From Halorubrum lipolyticum DSM 21995 (GTDB lineage Archaea > Halobacteriota > Halobacteria > Halobacteriales > Haloferacaceae), in NCBI RefSeq assembly GCF_000337375.1, contig NZ_AOJG01000006.1, positions 76,020-116,945 on the forward strand: a DNA stretch of 40,926 bases. The letters are read 5' to 3'. Positions within the stretch are counted from its first letter, which is position 1. The number at the start of each line of letters is the position of its first letter. Positions 1 to 7,619 of the stretch are shown piece after piece. The notes under the pieces were generated by a model that searched no databases, was not told the DNA's origin, and saw only the letters and a list, made by a program, of their open reading frames with translations. The position numbers and the translations under genes were made by a program.

Positions 1-18
1 GATGTGTATAAGAGACAG
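1..18. other. Nextera transposase adapter (artifact)
   Basis: Bases 1-18 match the Tn5/Nextera mosaic end AGATGTGTATAAGAGACAG without its first A. They are library adapter, not genome. The apparent GTG start of the first open frame (position 4) lies inside it, so residues MYKRQ must not be read as protein. Confidence 0.97.
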
Positions 19-663
19 GCCCACGACGGAGCGGTCGACCGCGAGGCGCTCCGCGAGAATCTCCGGATCGAGCACCACACCAGCTTCGAGACGGACGGGC
101 TCGCGGTCGACGGGCAGCCGTTCGAGGCGTTCTTGGAGGGCACCATCGAGTACGGGTTCACCCGGTGGCTCGTCGAGGACCTCCCGTTCGAGGTGAGCGG
201 CACCGGCAACCAGAGCGTGCTCCGCGACCTCTACGACGCCATCCCGGAGATCGACCGCGCGGAGATCGGCGGCTCCGTGTCGATCGCGCTCCGGGAAAAC
301 GGCGAGGAGACCCGCGAGCAGCGCTCGTTCGACCTCGTGTTGCGCGACCGGATGGGAAATCCGCTGTTCGTCGCCGACCTCAACGACAGCCGAGACCCGA
401 CCGCCGAGGGCGCGCTGGAGTCGCTCGTGGGCAACGGGCGCGACATCGCCGAGTCGAACGAGTCGTTCGCGGCGGCGTTCGCGGTGACGGAGAGCTTCTT
501 CGAGCCGGGCGCGTTAGAGACCGCGAGCGACGCGGTCGGCGGCGGCCTCTTCAGCCGGTCGAAGCGCGCGAGCTTCGTGAAGCTCTCGCGCAAGCGCGGC
601 TACCACCTCTGTCTGGTCGAGGCCCGCGACGGCGGCTTCCACATGACGGTCCCGGACCTGTAG
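19..663 (+). CDS. Conserved haloarchaeal hypothetical protein, C-terminal fragment
   Basis: The open frame enters from the contig edge and ends at a TAG at 661-663, leaving about 214 residues of a longer protein. I do not recognise the family with certainty. The fragment is soluble and acidic, has no membrane segment and no obvious catalytic motif. Its end (KRASFVKLSRKRGYHLCLVE, then FHMTVPDL) looks like a compact alpha/beta domain, and a stretch near its middle reads like a restriction-endonuclease-type or ligand-binding fold (NPLFVADLNDSRDP), which is only a guess. Codon use is typical of the genome. It is convergent with the regulator at 914-1219, with the 11-bp repeat array between them. 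The true start lies outside the contig. Confidence 0.7.
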   Translation, partial: AHDGAVDREALRENLRIEHHTSFETDGLAVDGQPFEAFLEGTIEYGFTRWLVEDLPFEVSGTGNQSVLRDLYDAIPEIDRAEIGGSVSIALRENGEETREQRSFDLVLRDRMGNPLFVADLNDSRDPTAEGALESLVGNGRDIAESNESFAAAFAVTESFFEPGALETASDAVGGGLFSRSKRASFVKLSRKRGYHLCLVEARDGGFHMTVPDL

Positions 664-769
664 CCGTCGAGACTGAACCCGTCGCCGTCGAGCCGTCGGG
701 GGAGTCCGAAACCGGAGCGCAACGAGTCAGAGCGGTCAGCTCGGGAGAGCGAAACAGTCGGGAACCGAA

Positions 770-890
770 CGGTAAACTCGCTCCGGACGCGGTTTAATAG
801 CTATTTAAACGCAATTCAAACGCTACTTAAATGCGATTCGAACGCAGCGGTCACGCGACGTAAACACGACCCGAACGCGACCCGTCCGTC
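770..890. repeat. Degenerate 11-bp periodic repeat array
   Basis: From about 770 to 890 the intergenic DNA reads as successive 11-bp units with rough consensus AYTYAAACGCN. The clearest units are 803-813, 814-824, 825-835 and 836-846; weaker ones are 858-868 and 869-879, with decayed ones at 770-780, 781-791 and 792-802. Unit length equals about one helical turn, so AT-rich cores fall on the same face. It lies between two convergent genes and encodes nothing. Role unknown. Confidence 0.75.
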
Positions 891-913
891 GTCTCACGCG
901 AAGTCGAAGCGGT

Positions 914-1219
914 TCAGTTCTCGAGTTCCGCGGCGTCGTCGATCCGCATCGAGCCGAGCTTGTTGACCGTCTCGTCGAGCTTCTCGTCGAGCTCGTCGAC
1001 GAACTCGTGGGTGCGCTCGGTCGTGATCGCGCCCTGGCTGGACGGCTCGATGAGGTTCTCCTCCTCGAGCACGCGCAGCGAGTAGCGGACCTTGTGATGG
1101 GGGTAGCCCGTCTCGTTCGACATCTTCACGATGCCGATCGGCTCGTTTTCGATGACCATCCGCAGGACCTGGAGGTGACGTTCCAGCATATCTACCTCCT
1201 TCTCTAGTCGATCTATCAT
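914..1219 (-). CDS. Winged-helix transcriptional regulator
   Basis: A 101-residue protein. After a short N-terminal helix (residues 1-16) it has a winged-helix DNA-binding domain (about 17-70): LQVLRMVIENEPIGIVKMS, a turn at GYPHHKVRYSLRVLEEENLI as recognition helix, then a basic-poor wing and a C-terminal helical tail (HEFVDELDEKLDETVNKL) suited to dimerisation. The start at 1219 is chosen because a TATA box (1247-1253) lies about 30 nt upstream; a longer frame reaching 1381 would read through the promoter. It is divergent from purA across 271 bp, so it could regulate purA, which is an inference from position only. I recognise the fold, not the target. Confidence 0.85.
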   Translation of the reverse strand: MIDRLEKEVDMLERHLQVLRMVIENEPIGIVKMSNETGYPHHKVRYSLRVLEEENLIEPSSQGAITTERTHEFVDELDEKLDETVNKLGSMRIDDAAELEN

Positions 1220-1246
1220 GGCACATGTTAACTCGTCATGCCCCCG

Positions 1247-1253
1247 TTTAAAA
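1247..1253 (-). promoter_or_regulatory. TATA box of the winged-helix regulator
   Basis: Reads TTTTAAA on the minus strand, about 30 nt upstream of the ATG at 1219, the spacing expected for a nearly leaderless archaeal transcript. It decides the start against the longer upstream frame. Confidence 0.6.
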
Positions 1254-1377
1254 GTTGCTGTCGGCGGACGACCCGAAATCGCTCGACCCGACGCTTTGAC
1301 GTGGGGGTAGTTAACGCATTCGATCGCGGCGGCGGCGAGCCGGTCGCATCGCTTCGTCGCCGATCGCTGGTGTGTCA

Positions 1378-1431
1378 CCACGAACGGCGATAGCGGCGCG
1401 CATACTCTGCGGATCTAATGCACGTTCGTGG
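1378..1431. promoter_or_regulatory. Candidate purA operator: CACGTTCGTG plus an inverted half-site
   Basis: CACGTTCGTG at 1421-1430 is a perfect palindrome of form CACG-nn-CGTG. A half-site CCACGAACG at 1378-1386 faces its partner CGTTCGTGG at 1423-1431, and the similarity extends outward (TCAC...GTGA). The palindrome ends 29 nt upstream of the purA TATA box. The same 10-mer pattern sits at the matching place upstream of purD (33761-33770). The binding protein is unknown; the position upstream of TATA fits an activator better than a repressor. Confidence 0.5.
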
Positions 1432-1458
1432 TGTGATTCCGGCGCTGGACCGTAATCG

Positions 1459-1466
1459 GTTTTACC
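1459..1466 (+). promoter_or_regulatory. TATA box of purA
   Basis: GTTTTACC, centred about 28 nt upstream of the purA ATG, which implies a leaderless mRNA. An imperfect inverted repeat of CCCGG/CCGGG lies between it and the start codon. Confidence 0.6.
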
Positions 1467-1490
1467 TCCCGCCCGGAACCACCGGGTCGT

Positions 1491-2846
1491 ATGACACTCA
1501 CCATCGTCGGCTCCCAGCTGGGAGACGAGGGCAAGGGCGCGCTCGTCGACCGGTGGGGAGGGGACGCGGACGTCGTAGTCCGTTATCAGGGCGGCGACAA
1601 CGCCGGCCATACCGTCGTCGAGGGCGGCGTCGAGTACAAGCTGTCGCTCGTGCCGAGCGGCGCGGTCCGGGGGACGACCGGTATCCTCGGCAACGGCTGC
1701 GTCGTCAACCCGAAGACGCTGTTCACCGAGATCGACGACCTGCGCGAGCGCGGGCTCGACCCCGACGTGCGAGTCGCCCGCCGGGCGCACGTCATCATGC
1801 CGTACCACCGCGTGCTGGACGGGATCGAAGAGGAGGTCAAGGCGGACGACGACGCCGGCGACGAGGTCGGCACGACCGGCCGCGGCATCGGTCCGACGTA
1901 CGAGGACAAGGCCGGGCGTCGCGGGATCCGGATCGCGGACCTGCTCGCCCCCGACGTGCTCCGCGAGAAGCTCGAGTACGCCGTCCCGCAGAAGCGCGCG
2001 CTCGTCGAGGACGTGTACGGGCTCGAAATCGAGGGAGGTGACGACCGCGCCGAGGCGTTCGACGTCGACGCGCTCCACGAGGAGTTTGCCGCGATAGGCG
2101 AGCGCCTCGCCGACGAGGGGATGACCGTCAACTGCTCCGACTACCTCCACCGCCGCCGCGAGGCGGGCGACGAGATCCTCTTCGAGGGCGCGCAGGGTAC
2201 CCACATCGACATCGACCACGGGAACTACCCGTTCGTCACCTCCTCGAACCCGACCGCCGGCGCCGCGTCGGTCGGCTCCGGGCTCGGCGTCACCGCGGTC
2301 GGGGACGGCGAGGTCGTCGGCATCGTGAAGGCGTACCTCTCCCGGGTCGGCGAGGGGCCGCTCCCGACCGAGCTCGACGGCGACGCCGACGAGGAGGCGC
2401 TCGCCGACGACATCCGCGAGAAGGGCGGCGAGTTCGGCACCGTCACCGGCCGCCCCCGAAGAATCGGCTGGCTCGACCTCCCCATGCTCCGGCACGCCGC
2501 GCGCGTCTCCGGCTTCACTGGCGTCGCGGTCAACCACGTCGACGTGCTCGCCGGGCTCGACGAGCTGAAGGTCTGTACGGGCTACGAGCTCGATGGCGAA
2601 GAAATCGACACCGTCCCCACCACGACCGAGCGCTGGGAGCGCTGCGAGCCGGTGTTCGCGGAGCTCGACACCTGGGCGGAGTTCGACTCGGCCGCGGTCG
2701 CCGAGGCGGGCTACGACGCGCTCCCGGAGGCGGCCCGCGAGTACCTGGAGTTCGTCGCCGACGAGATCGACACGCCGATCTACGCGGTCGGCGTCGGCCC
2801 CGACCGCGAGGAGACGGTCGAGCTGACGAACCCGTTCGACGAGTAA
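1491..2846 (+). CDS. purA: Adenylosuccinate synthetase
   Basis: Catalyses IMP + aspartate + GTP to adenylosuccinate, the first step of the AMP branch of purine synthesis, in the cytoplasm. The 451-residue protein carries the family signature GDEGKG at residues 11-16 (D12 matching the catalytic Asp) and GDNAGH at 35-40 (H40 matching the catalytic His), then TTGRGIGPTYEDK near 130 and EGAQGTHIDIDHG near 230. Length is slightly above the bacterial norm of about 430, through acidic insertions. The ATG at 1491 is supported by a TATA box 28 nt upstream. A single gene, divergent from the winged-helix regulator; the CACGTTCGTG palindrome upstream is shared with purD. Confidence 0.98.
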   Translation: MTLTIVGSQLGDEGKGALVDRWGGDADVVVRYQGGDNAGHTVVEGGVEYKLSLVPSGAVRGTTGILGNGCVVNPKTLFTEIDDLRERGLDPDVRVARRAHVIMPYHRVLDGIEEEVKADDDAGDEVGTTGRGIGPTYEDKAGRRGIRIADLLAPDVLREKLEYAVPQKRALVEDVYGLEIEGGDDRAEAFDVDALHEEFAAIGERLADEGMTVNCSDYLHRRREAGDEILFEGAQGTHIDIDHGNYPFVTSSNPTAGAASVGSGLGVTAVGDGEVVGIVKAYLSRVGEGPLPTELDGDADEEALADDIREKGGEFGTVTGRPRRIGWLDLPMLRHAARVSGFTGVAVNHVDVLAGLDELKVCTGYELDGEEIDTVPTTTERWERCEPVFAELDTWAEFDSAAVAEAGYDALPEAAREYLEFVADEIDTPIYAVGVGPDREETVELTNPFDE

Positions 2847-2935
2847 CGTCGCCGCCGGTGACCAACTCCGGCACAGCGTGCTGACGGGTATCGCGGACGG
2901 CCGACGCTTTTCAGGGTCGAACGCGAACCGCCGAC

Positions 2936-3751
2936 ATGGCCCGGCCCTCCAACGGTCCGTCAGACGGCGCGCAGTCCGCTCCGGAACCGATCGTCGTACG
3001 CACGTTCTCACACCTCTCGCGACTGCTCCCGCTCGCGCTCGTGCCGCTCGTCACGACGCTTTTGAACGCGAGCGACCTGCTGGCGGCGTCGCGGACGGAC
3101 GGGATCTCGGTCCGGGCGTCGTTCCCGGTCTACCGGTACGACCTCTGGAGCTTCGTGGAGTCGCCGACCGGGGACGGGCTCTCGGTCGGCCTCCCGTTCG
3201 GCACCGTGGAGTCGGTCGTGCTCTTCGTCCCGCTGCTCGGCGCCTACGTCGTCGTCTCGGGCGCGCTGAGCGCGGGCTACTTCGGCGCAATCGCCGAGGG
3301 GATCACGACCGGACAGTTTGACTTCGTCGCGGGCGTCCGGCGGTTCGGCGTCCGGATGATACTCCTCGAGGCGATCGTCGTGGTCGCGGTGGCGGCCCTC
3401 TTCCTGCCGTTGCTCGTCGTTCCGCCGCTGTTCGTCGCCGCGGTCCTCGCGGCGCTCGTGCTCGCTTACCTGTACTTCCCGACGGTGTACGTCCTCACCC
3501 TGGAGGACCGAGGGATCGAGTCCGCAGTCCGCCGGGCGCGGGACCTCGTCTCGCGCCACCAGCCGCTCGGGTTCTTCCTCTTCGTCGCGATCGTCACTGC
3601 AGTCTGCTCCGTTCCACTGGGCCTCCTGACGCGTGCTGGAACGCCCGGCGCCCTGCTCGCGGCGGTCGTCGCCGCGCCGCTGGGGCTCGCGTTCAACGTC
3701 GCGACCGCGCTGAAGGTCGCGCAGATGGCTGACGTGGAGACGGTCGAGTGA
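2936..3751 (+). CDS. Multi-pass membrane protein of unknown function
   Basis: A 271-residue protein with an alanine/valine/leucine-rich hydrophobic core. Likely membrane segments are near residues 28-45, 95-115, 143-165, 167-188, 213-233 and 238-258. A short polar N-terminus precedes them and the C-terminal end (KVAQMADVETVE) is cytosolic. The central charged stretch EDRGIESAVRRARDLVSRH resembles the conserved loop of haloarchaeal membrane proteins of the glycerophosphodiesterase-membrane-domain type, but no catalytic residues are visible and I do not assign a function. The start at 2936 follows CTTTTCAGG about 27 nt upstream. It is in the same direction as purA, 89 bp downstream, but has its own promoter-like sequence. 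Convergent with the aldo/keto reductase. Confidence 0.85.
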   Translation: MARPSNGPSDGAQSAPEPIVVRTFSHLSRLLPLALVPLVTTLLNASDLLAASRTDGISVRASFPVYRYDLWSFVESPTGDGLSVGLPFGTVESVVLFVPLLGAYVVVSGALSAGYFGAIAEGITTGQFDFVAGVRRFGVRMILLEAIVVVAVAALFLPLLVVPPLFVAAVLAALVLAYLYFPTVYVLTLEDRGIESAVRRARDLVSRHQPLGFFLFVAIVTAVCSVPLGLLTRAGTPGALLAAVVAAPLGLAFNVATALKVAQMADVETVE

Positions 3752-3781
3752 CCGGCCGGGGGACGATCGGCGCCCCAGTCG

Positions 3782-4642
3782 CTACTGCGGGTCGACGTCG
3801 TTCAGCGCGGCCATGTCCTCGTCCGTCAGCGACAGGTCCGCGGCCGCGAGGTTGGCTTCGAGGTGGTCGACGCTCGACGTGCCCGGGATCGGGAGCGTCA
3901 CGTCGGAGTGATCGAGGAGCCACGCGAGCGCGACCTGCCGAGCCGTCGCGTCGTGGCGGTCGGCGACTTGGTCGAGCGCGTCGGGAGTCTCGTCTCCGTC
4001 GACCGCGTACATCGGTCCCCACGGGATGAAGCCCACGCCCTTTTGTTCGCAGGCGGCCAGCACGTCCTCGTCGTCGCGGTGGCCGACGTTGTAGCGGTTC
4101 TGGACGGTGGCGACGTCGACGATCTCCGTGGCGGTCTCTAACTGCTCGACGCTGACGTTCGAGAGGCCGACGTGAGAGATCTGGCCGGCGTCTTTCATCT
4201 CCGCGAACGCGTGGACCGACTCCTCGAAGTCGGTGTCGGGGTCGGGGCGGTGGAACTGGTAGAGGTCGATCGTGTCGGTGCCGAGCCGGTCGAGGCTACA
4301 CAGCACCTGATTTCGCAGAAAGTCGGGGTCGCCGTGGGGGAGCCAATCGCCCTCGCGGTTGCGGAGCAGGCCGGCCTTCGAGGCGACGACCACGTCGTCG
4401 GGGTCGCCGAGGGCCTCGCCGATCAGCCGCTCGCTGACGCCCGGCCCGTAGGAGTCGGCGGTGTCGACGAAGTCGACGCCGAGGTCCACGGCTCGCTGGA
4501 GGACCCGCTTGGCCTCCTCCTCGTCGTCGGGGCGGCCGACGATGTCCTCGCCCGTGATCCGCATCGCGCCGAAGCCGAGGCGGTTGACGGTCATGTCGCC
4601 GCCGATGTCGAACGTCTCGCTCAGGGGTGTGTCTGAAGCCAT
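3782..4642 (-). CDS. Aldo/keto reductase
   Basis: A 286-residue (alpha/beta)8-barrel oxidoreductase using NADPH to reduce aldehydes or ketones; the substrate cannot be told from sequence. The full catalytic tetrad is visible: D60 and Y65 (DTADSYG), K89 (VASKAG) and H131 (QFHRPD). The C-terminal cofactor region (QVALAWLLDHSDVTLPIPGTSSVDHLEANL) is complete. Length is normal for the family. The ATG at 4642 begins MASDTPLSETF just ahead of the first beta strand. Convergent with the membrane protein at 2936-3751 (30 bp apart) and divergent from the Lrp-type regulator gene. Confidence 0.93.
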   Translation of the reverse strand: MASDTPLSETFDIGGDMTVNRLGFGAMRITGEDIVGRPDDEEEAKRVLQRAVDLGVDFVDTADSYGPGVSERLIGEALGDPDDVVVASKAGLLRNREGDWLPHGDPDFLRNQVLCSLDRLGTDTIDLYQFHRPDPDTDFEESVHAFAEMKDAGQISHVGLSNVSVEQLETATEIVDVATVQNRYNVGHRDDEDVLAACEQKGVGFIPWGPMYAVDGDETPDALDQVADRHDATARQVALAWLLDHSDVTLPIPGTSSVDHLEANLAAADLSLTDEDMAALNDVDPQ

Positions 4643-4775
4643 GTGCTGTCACTCTCGAGCCACGCTCAAAGTCGTGGGGGTGGCGGAAGGGGGCGCGCTC
4701 GTCAGCGGTGGCCTGCCCCCTCGCCCGTCTTGCGTCCGTCGCTACTCATAAACCGTCCCCGCGTGATCGTGAGGT

Positions 4776-5264
4776 ATGGACGCCGAGCGCGAGGTACTCG
4801 ACGTGTTGGCGCGGAACGCCCGCGAGGACATCGACGACATCGCGGCCCAGACGGGCCTCGACGCGGACGCGGTAGCGGCGGCGATCGACGCGCTGGAGGC
4901 GGACAACGTGGTTCACGGCTACCAGGCGGTCGTGGACTGGGACCGCGTCGACGAGGGGAAGATCCGGGCGGTCGTCGAGATCAACGTCGAGCTCGACCGC
5001 GAGACCGGCTACGAGCAGGTGGCCGACCGGATCGCGAAATTCCCCGCGGTCGACGCCCTCCACCTCGTCTCCGGCGACTACGACTTCGCCGTCGAGGTGC
5101 TCGGCGAGACGATGCAGGACGTCTCGCGGTTCATCTCCGAGCAGGTCGCGCCCATGCCCGAGGTCACCCAGACGGTGACCCACTACATCATGGAGACCTA
5201 CAAGGACGGCGGGATCCGGTTCGAGGACGGCGACGACGACGACCGCCTCTCCGTCTCGCCATGA
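4776..5264 (+). CDS. Lrp/AsnC family transcriptional regulator
   Basis: A 162-residue feast/famine regulator. Residues 1-48 form the helix-turn-helix (EREVLDVLARNAREDIDDIAAQTGLDADAVAAAID); residues 60-145 form the ligand-binding RAM domain (GKIRAVVEINVE ... VDALHLVSGDYDFAVEVLGE). An acidic tail follows. Such proteins bind amino acids and form dimers to octamers on DNA. The stop overlaps the ATG of the aminotransferase (ATGA at 5261-5264), so the two genes are translationally coupled, and the regulator probably answers to an amino acid handled by that enzyme (inference). Confidence 0.94.
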   Translation: MDAEREVLDVLARNAREDIDDIAAQTGLDADAVAAAIDALEADNVVHGYQAVVDWDRVDEGKIRAVVEINVELDRETGYEQVADRIAKFPAVDALHLVSGDYDFAVEVLGETMQDVSRFISEQVAPMPEVTQTVTHYIMETYKDGGIRFEDGDDDDRLSVSP

Positions 5265-6403
5265 GGCTCTCGGACCGCGCGCGCGACCTCCCGGAGTCGG
5301 GGATCCGGAAGTTCTTCGAGCTCGCGGAGGCGCGCGACGACGTGATCTCCTTAGGCGTCGGCGAGCCCGACTTCTCGGCGCCGTGGGCCGCCCGCACCGC
5401 CGCGATCGACTCGCTCGAACGCGGGAAGACCTCCTACACCTCGAACCGCGGGATGGCCGCGCTCCGCGAGCGGATCGCCGCCCACCACGAGCGCTACGAC
5501 CAGCCGTACGACCCGGCCGACGAGGTGCTCGTCACGACCGGCGCGAGCGAGGCGGTCGACCTCGCGTTCCGCGCGCTGGTCGACCCCGGCGACACGGTCG
5601 CCGTCCACGAGCCGACGTACATCTCCTACGGCCCCGGGATCGAGCTGGCGGGCGGCGAGCGGCTGACGGTCCCCACGCGGGCCGAGGACGACTTCGCTCT
5701 CACGCGGGAGTCGCTGGAGGCGGCGGGCGCGGCCGAGGCCGACCTGCTCGTCTGCTGTTACCCGAACAACCCGACGGGCGCGACGATGACCGAGGAGGAG
5801 TACGCCGAGGTCGCCGCGTTCTGCCGGGACGAGGACCTCCGGGTGATCGCCGACGAGATCTACTCGGCGCTCACCTACGGGACCGATCACACGTCGATCG
5901 CGACCCGGCCGGGGATGCGCGAGCGCACCGTCGTCGTCAACGGGTTCTCGAAGGCGTACGCGATGACGGGGCTCCGGCTGGGGTACGCGCTGGGCCCGAC
6001 CGACGCGATCGACGCGATGAACCGGATCCACCAGTACACGATGCTGTCGGCGCCGACGACGCCGCAGTACGCCGCGATCGAAGCGCTCGACCGCTGCGAC
6101 GAGGAGGTGACCGACATGGTCGACGAGTACAACCGCCGCCGGCGGCTGGTCGTCTCCCGGTTCAACGAGATGGGACTCGACACCTTCGAGCCGGGCGGCG
6201 CGTTCTACGCGTTCCCGGACTGCGGCGGCGACGACGAGGTCTTCGCCGAGGAGCTGCTGGAGGCGCAGGGCGTCGCGGTCGTCCCCGGCTCCGTCTTCGG
6301 CGAGGGCGGCGAGGGCCACCTCCGGGTGTCGTACGCGACCTCGATGCGCGAGCTGAAGGAGGCGACCGACCGGATCGCGACGTTCGTCGAGGGGCGGGAC
6401 TGA
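5261..6403 (+). CDS. PLP-dependent class I/II aminotransferase
   Basis: A 380-residue fold-type I aminotransferase. The PLP lysine is K231 (NGFSKAYAMTGLRLGY), with the NNPTG turn at 169-173, D198 and Y201 (ADEIYS) and R239 for the phosphate. The C-terminal substrate arginine is in LRVSYATS. The N-terminal SGIRKFFELAEARDDVISLGVGEPDF is typical of aspartate/aromatic-type enzymes of subgroup I-gamma; the exact amino acid is not determinable. The ATG at 5261 is chosen because it overlaps the regulator's stop codon; a longer in-frame extension back to 4643 runs through the regulator gene and is not real. Convergent with the SDR gene, 84 bp apart. Confidence 0.95.
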   Translation: MRLSDRARDLPESGIRKFFELAEARDDVISLGVGEPDFSAPWAARTAAIDSLERGKTSYTSNRGMAALRERIAAHHERYDQPYDPADEVLVTTGASEAVDLAFRALVDPGDTVAVHEPTYISYGPGIELAGGERLTVPTRAEDDFALTRESLEAAGAAEADLLVCCYPNNPTGATMTEEEYAEVAAFCRDEDLRVIADEIYSALTYGTDHTSIATRPGMRERTVVVNGFSKAYAMTGLRLGYALGPTDAIDAMNRIHQYTMLSAPTTPQYAAIEALDRCDEEVTDMVDEYNRRRRLVVSRFNEMGLDTFEPGGAFYAFPDCGGDDEVFAEELLEAQGVAVVPGSVFGEGGEGHLRVSYATSMRELKEATDRIATFVEGRD

Positions 6404-6487
6404 CCGGGGACGGGCGGACCTCCGTCGATCGCTGAACCCTCGAAGCGACCATCTTTATAAATCGACGAGAGCCGCGGACTCGACCGT

Positions 6488-7450
6488 TCAAACCGGGAAC
6501 TCGACGCCGGTCGCGTCCGTCGAGTACTCCCAGAGTCTCCGGGCGTCCTCGCGGTCGTAGGAGGCGTCGTTCGAGCGGCCGACAGTCGGGTGTCCGCGCA
6601 TGTTCAACAGCCCGCCGGGCTCGACGTACGCGCCGCCGTCGACGTCGGCGGTGGCCGCGTACAACATCGGCTCGACCCCGATTTCGGCGTCCTGTCCGAG
6701 AAGGGCGTTCGCGGCCTTCATCCCGACCTTCATCAGGGGGTTCCCGCTCTCGGCGGCGGTCCGCATCTGGAGGTTGGTGTCGGTGTAGCCGGGGTGGCAG
6801 GCGACGCTACGAACGTCGAGGCCGGCGTCGGTCTCGCGGTTCGCGGCGTCGATCCGGTGGTGGAGCTCGTAGGCGAACAGGAGGTTCGCGAGCTTGCTCC
6901 GGCCGTACGCCTTCCACTTGCCGTACGACCGCTCCCAGTTGAGGTCCGCGAAGTCCATCTCGCCCTGCTCGTGGGCGCCCGACGACTGCGTGACGACGCG
7001 CGCGACGCCGTCGACCCCCTCGGCGGCTTCGAGGAGTTCGAAGAGCCGCCCGGTGAGCGCGAAGTGGCCGAGGTGGTTGACGCCGAACTGCGTCTCGAAG
7101 CCGTCCGCGGTCTCGCTCCGGGGGATCGCCATCACGCCCGCGTTGTTACAGAGCACGTCGACCGCGTCGTAGTCGTCGCTCAGGTCCTCGGCGAAGGCCC
7201 GCACCGAGTCGAGCGAGGCGAGGTCGCACTCGCGCACGTCGAGGTCGCCGTCGACCTCGCCGCCGGCGTCGGCGCGGATCTCGGCGGCGGCGTCCTCGGC
7301 GCGCTCGACGCTCCGGCACGCCATCACCACCGTAGCGCCCTCCGCGGCGAACGCGCGCGTCCCCTCGTAGCCGAGCCCGCTGTTCGCGCCGGTGACGACC
7401 ACCGTCTTCCCGTCCAGTCGCGGCATCTCCTCGGCGGTCCAGTCTGCCAT
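6488..7450 (-). CDS. Short-chain dehydrogenase/reductase, retinol-dehydrogenase-like
   Basis: A 320-residue Rossmann oxidoreductase. TGANSGLG (20-27) binds the dinucleotide, NNAG (102-105) stabilises the central sheet, and N125, S156/S157, Y182 and K186 (YGRSK) form the catalytic set. RS at 46-47 after the second strand suggests NADP(H). The sequence resembles the retinol dehydrogenase/protochlorophyllide-reductase branch (VNHLGHFALTGRL; GYTDTNLQ), but substrate is unknown. The start at 7450 (MADWTAEEMPRLDGKTVVVTG) fits the family; a frame reaching 7831 crosses the top6B start. It is divergent from top6B across 169 bp. Confidence 0.94.
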   Translation of the reverse strand: MADWTAEEMPRLDGKTVVVTGANSGLGYEGTRAFAAEGATVVMACRSVERAEDAAAEIRADAGGEVDGDLDVRECDLASLDSVRAFAEDLSDDYDAVDVLCNNAGVMAIPRSETADGFETQFGVNHLGHFALTGRLFELLEAAEGVDGVARVVTQSSGAHEQGEMDFADLNWERSYGKWKAYGRSKLANLLFAYELHHRIDAANRETDAGLDVRSVACHPGYTDTNLQMRTAAESGNPLMKVGMKAANALLGQDAEIGVEPMLYAATADVDGGAYVEPGGLLNMRGHPTVGRSNDASYDREDARRLWEYSTDATGVEFPV

Positions 7451-7619
7451 ACGCACGGAAGGGGCGTCACGGGGAGAAATCTGTCGGCGGGATCCGACGG
7501 TCACGCTTCGTGCGAAACGTTCCCGAACAGGGCGGCGAGACGGCGCCTGACGCCGGGATCCACTTTCACCGCGCCGGCGGTGCGTTTTTAGGTGCCTCGG
7601 TGGAAGGGGAGGATACCGA

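Noticed and set aside
1311-3011. 566-codon minus-strand frame opposite purA
   Set aside because: Shadow of purA; no domain recognisable and it would run through the purA promoter.
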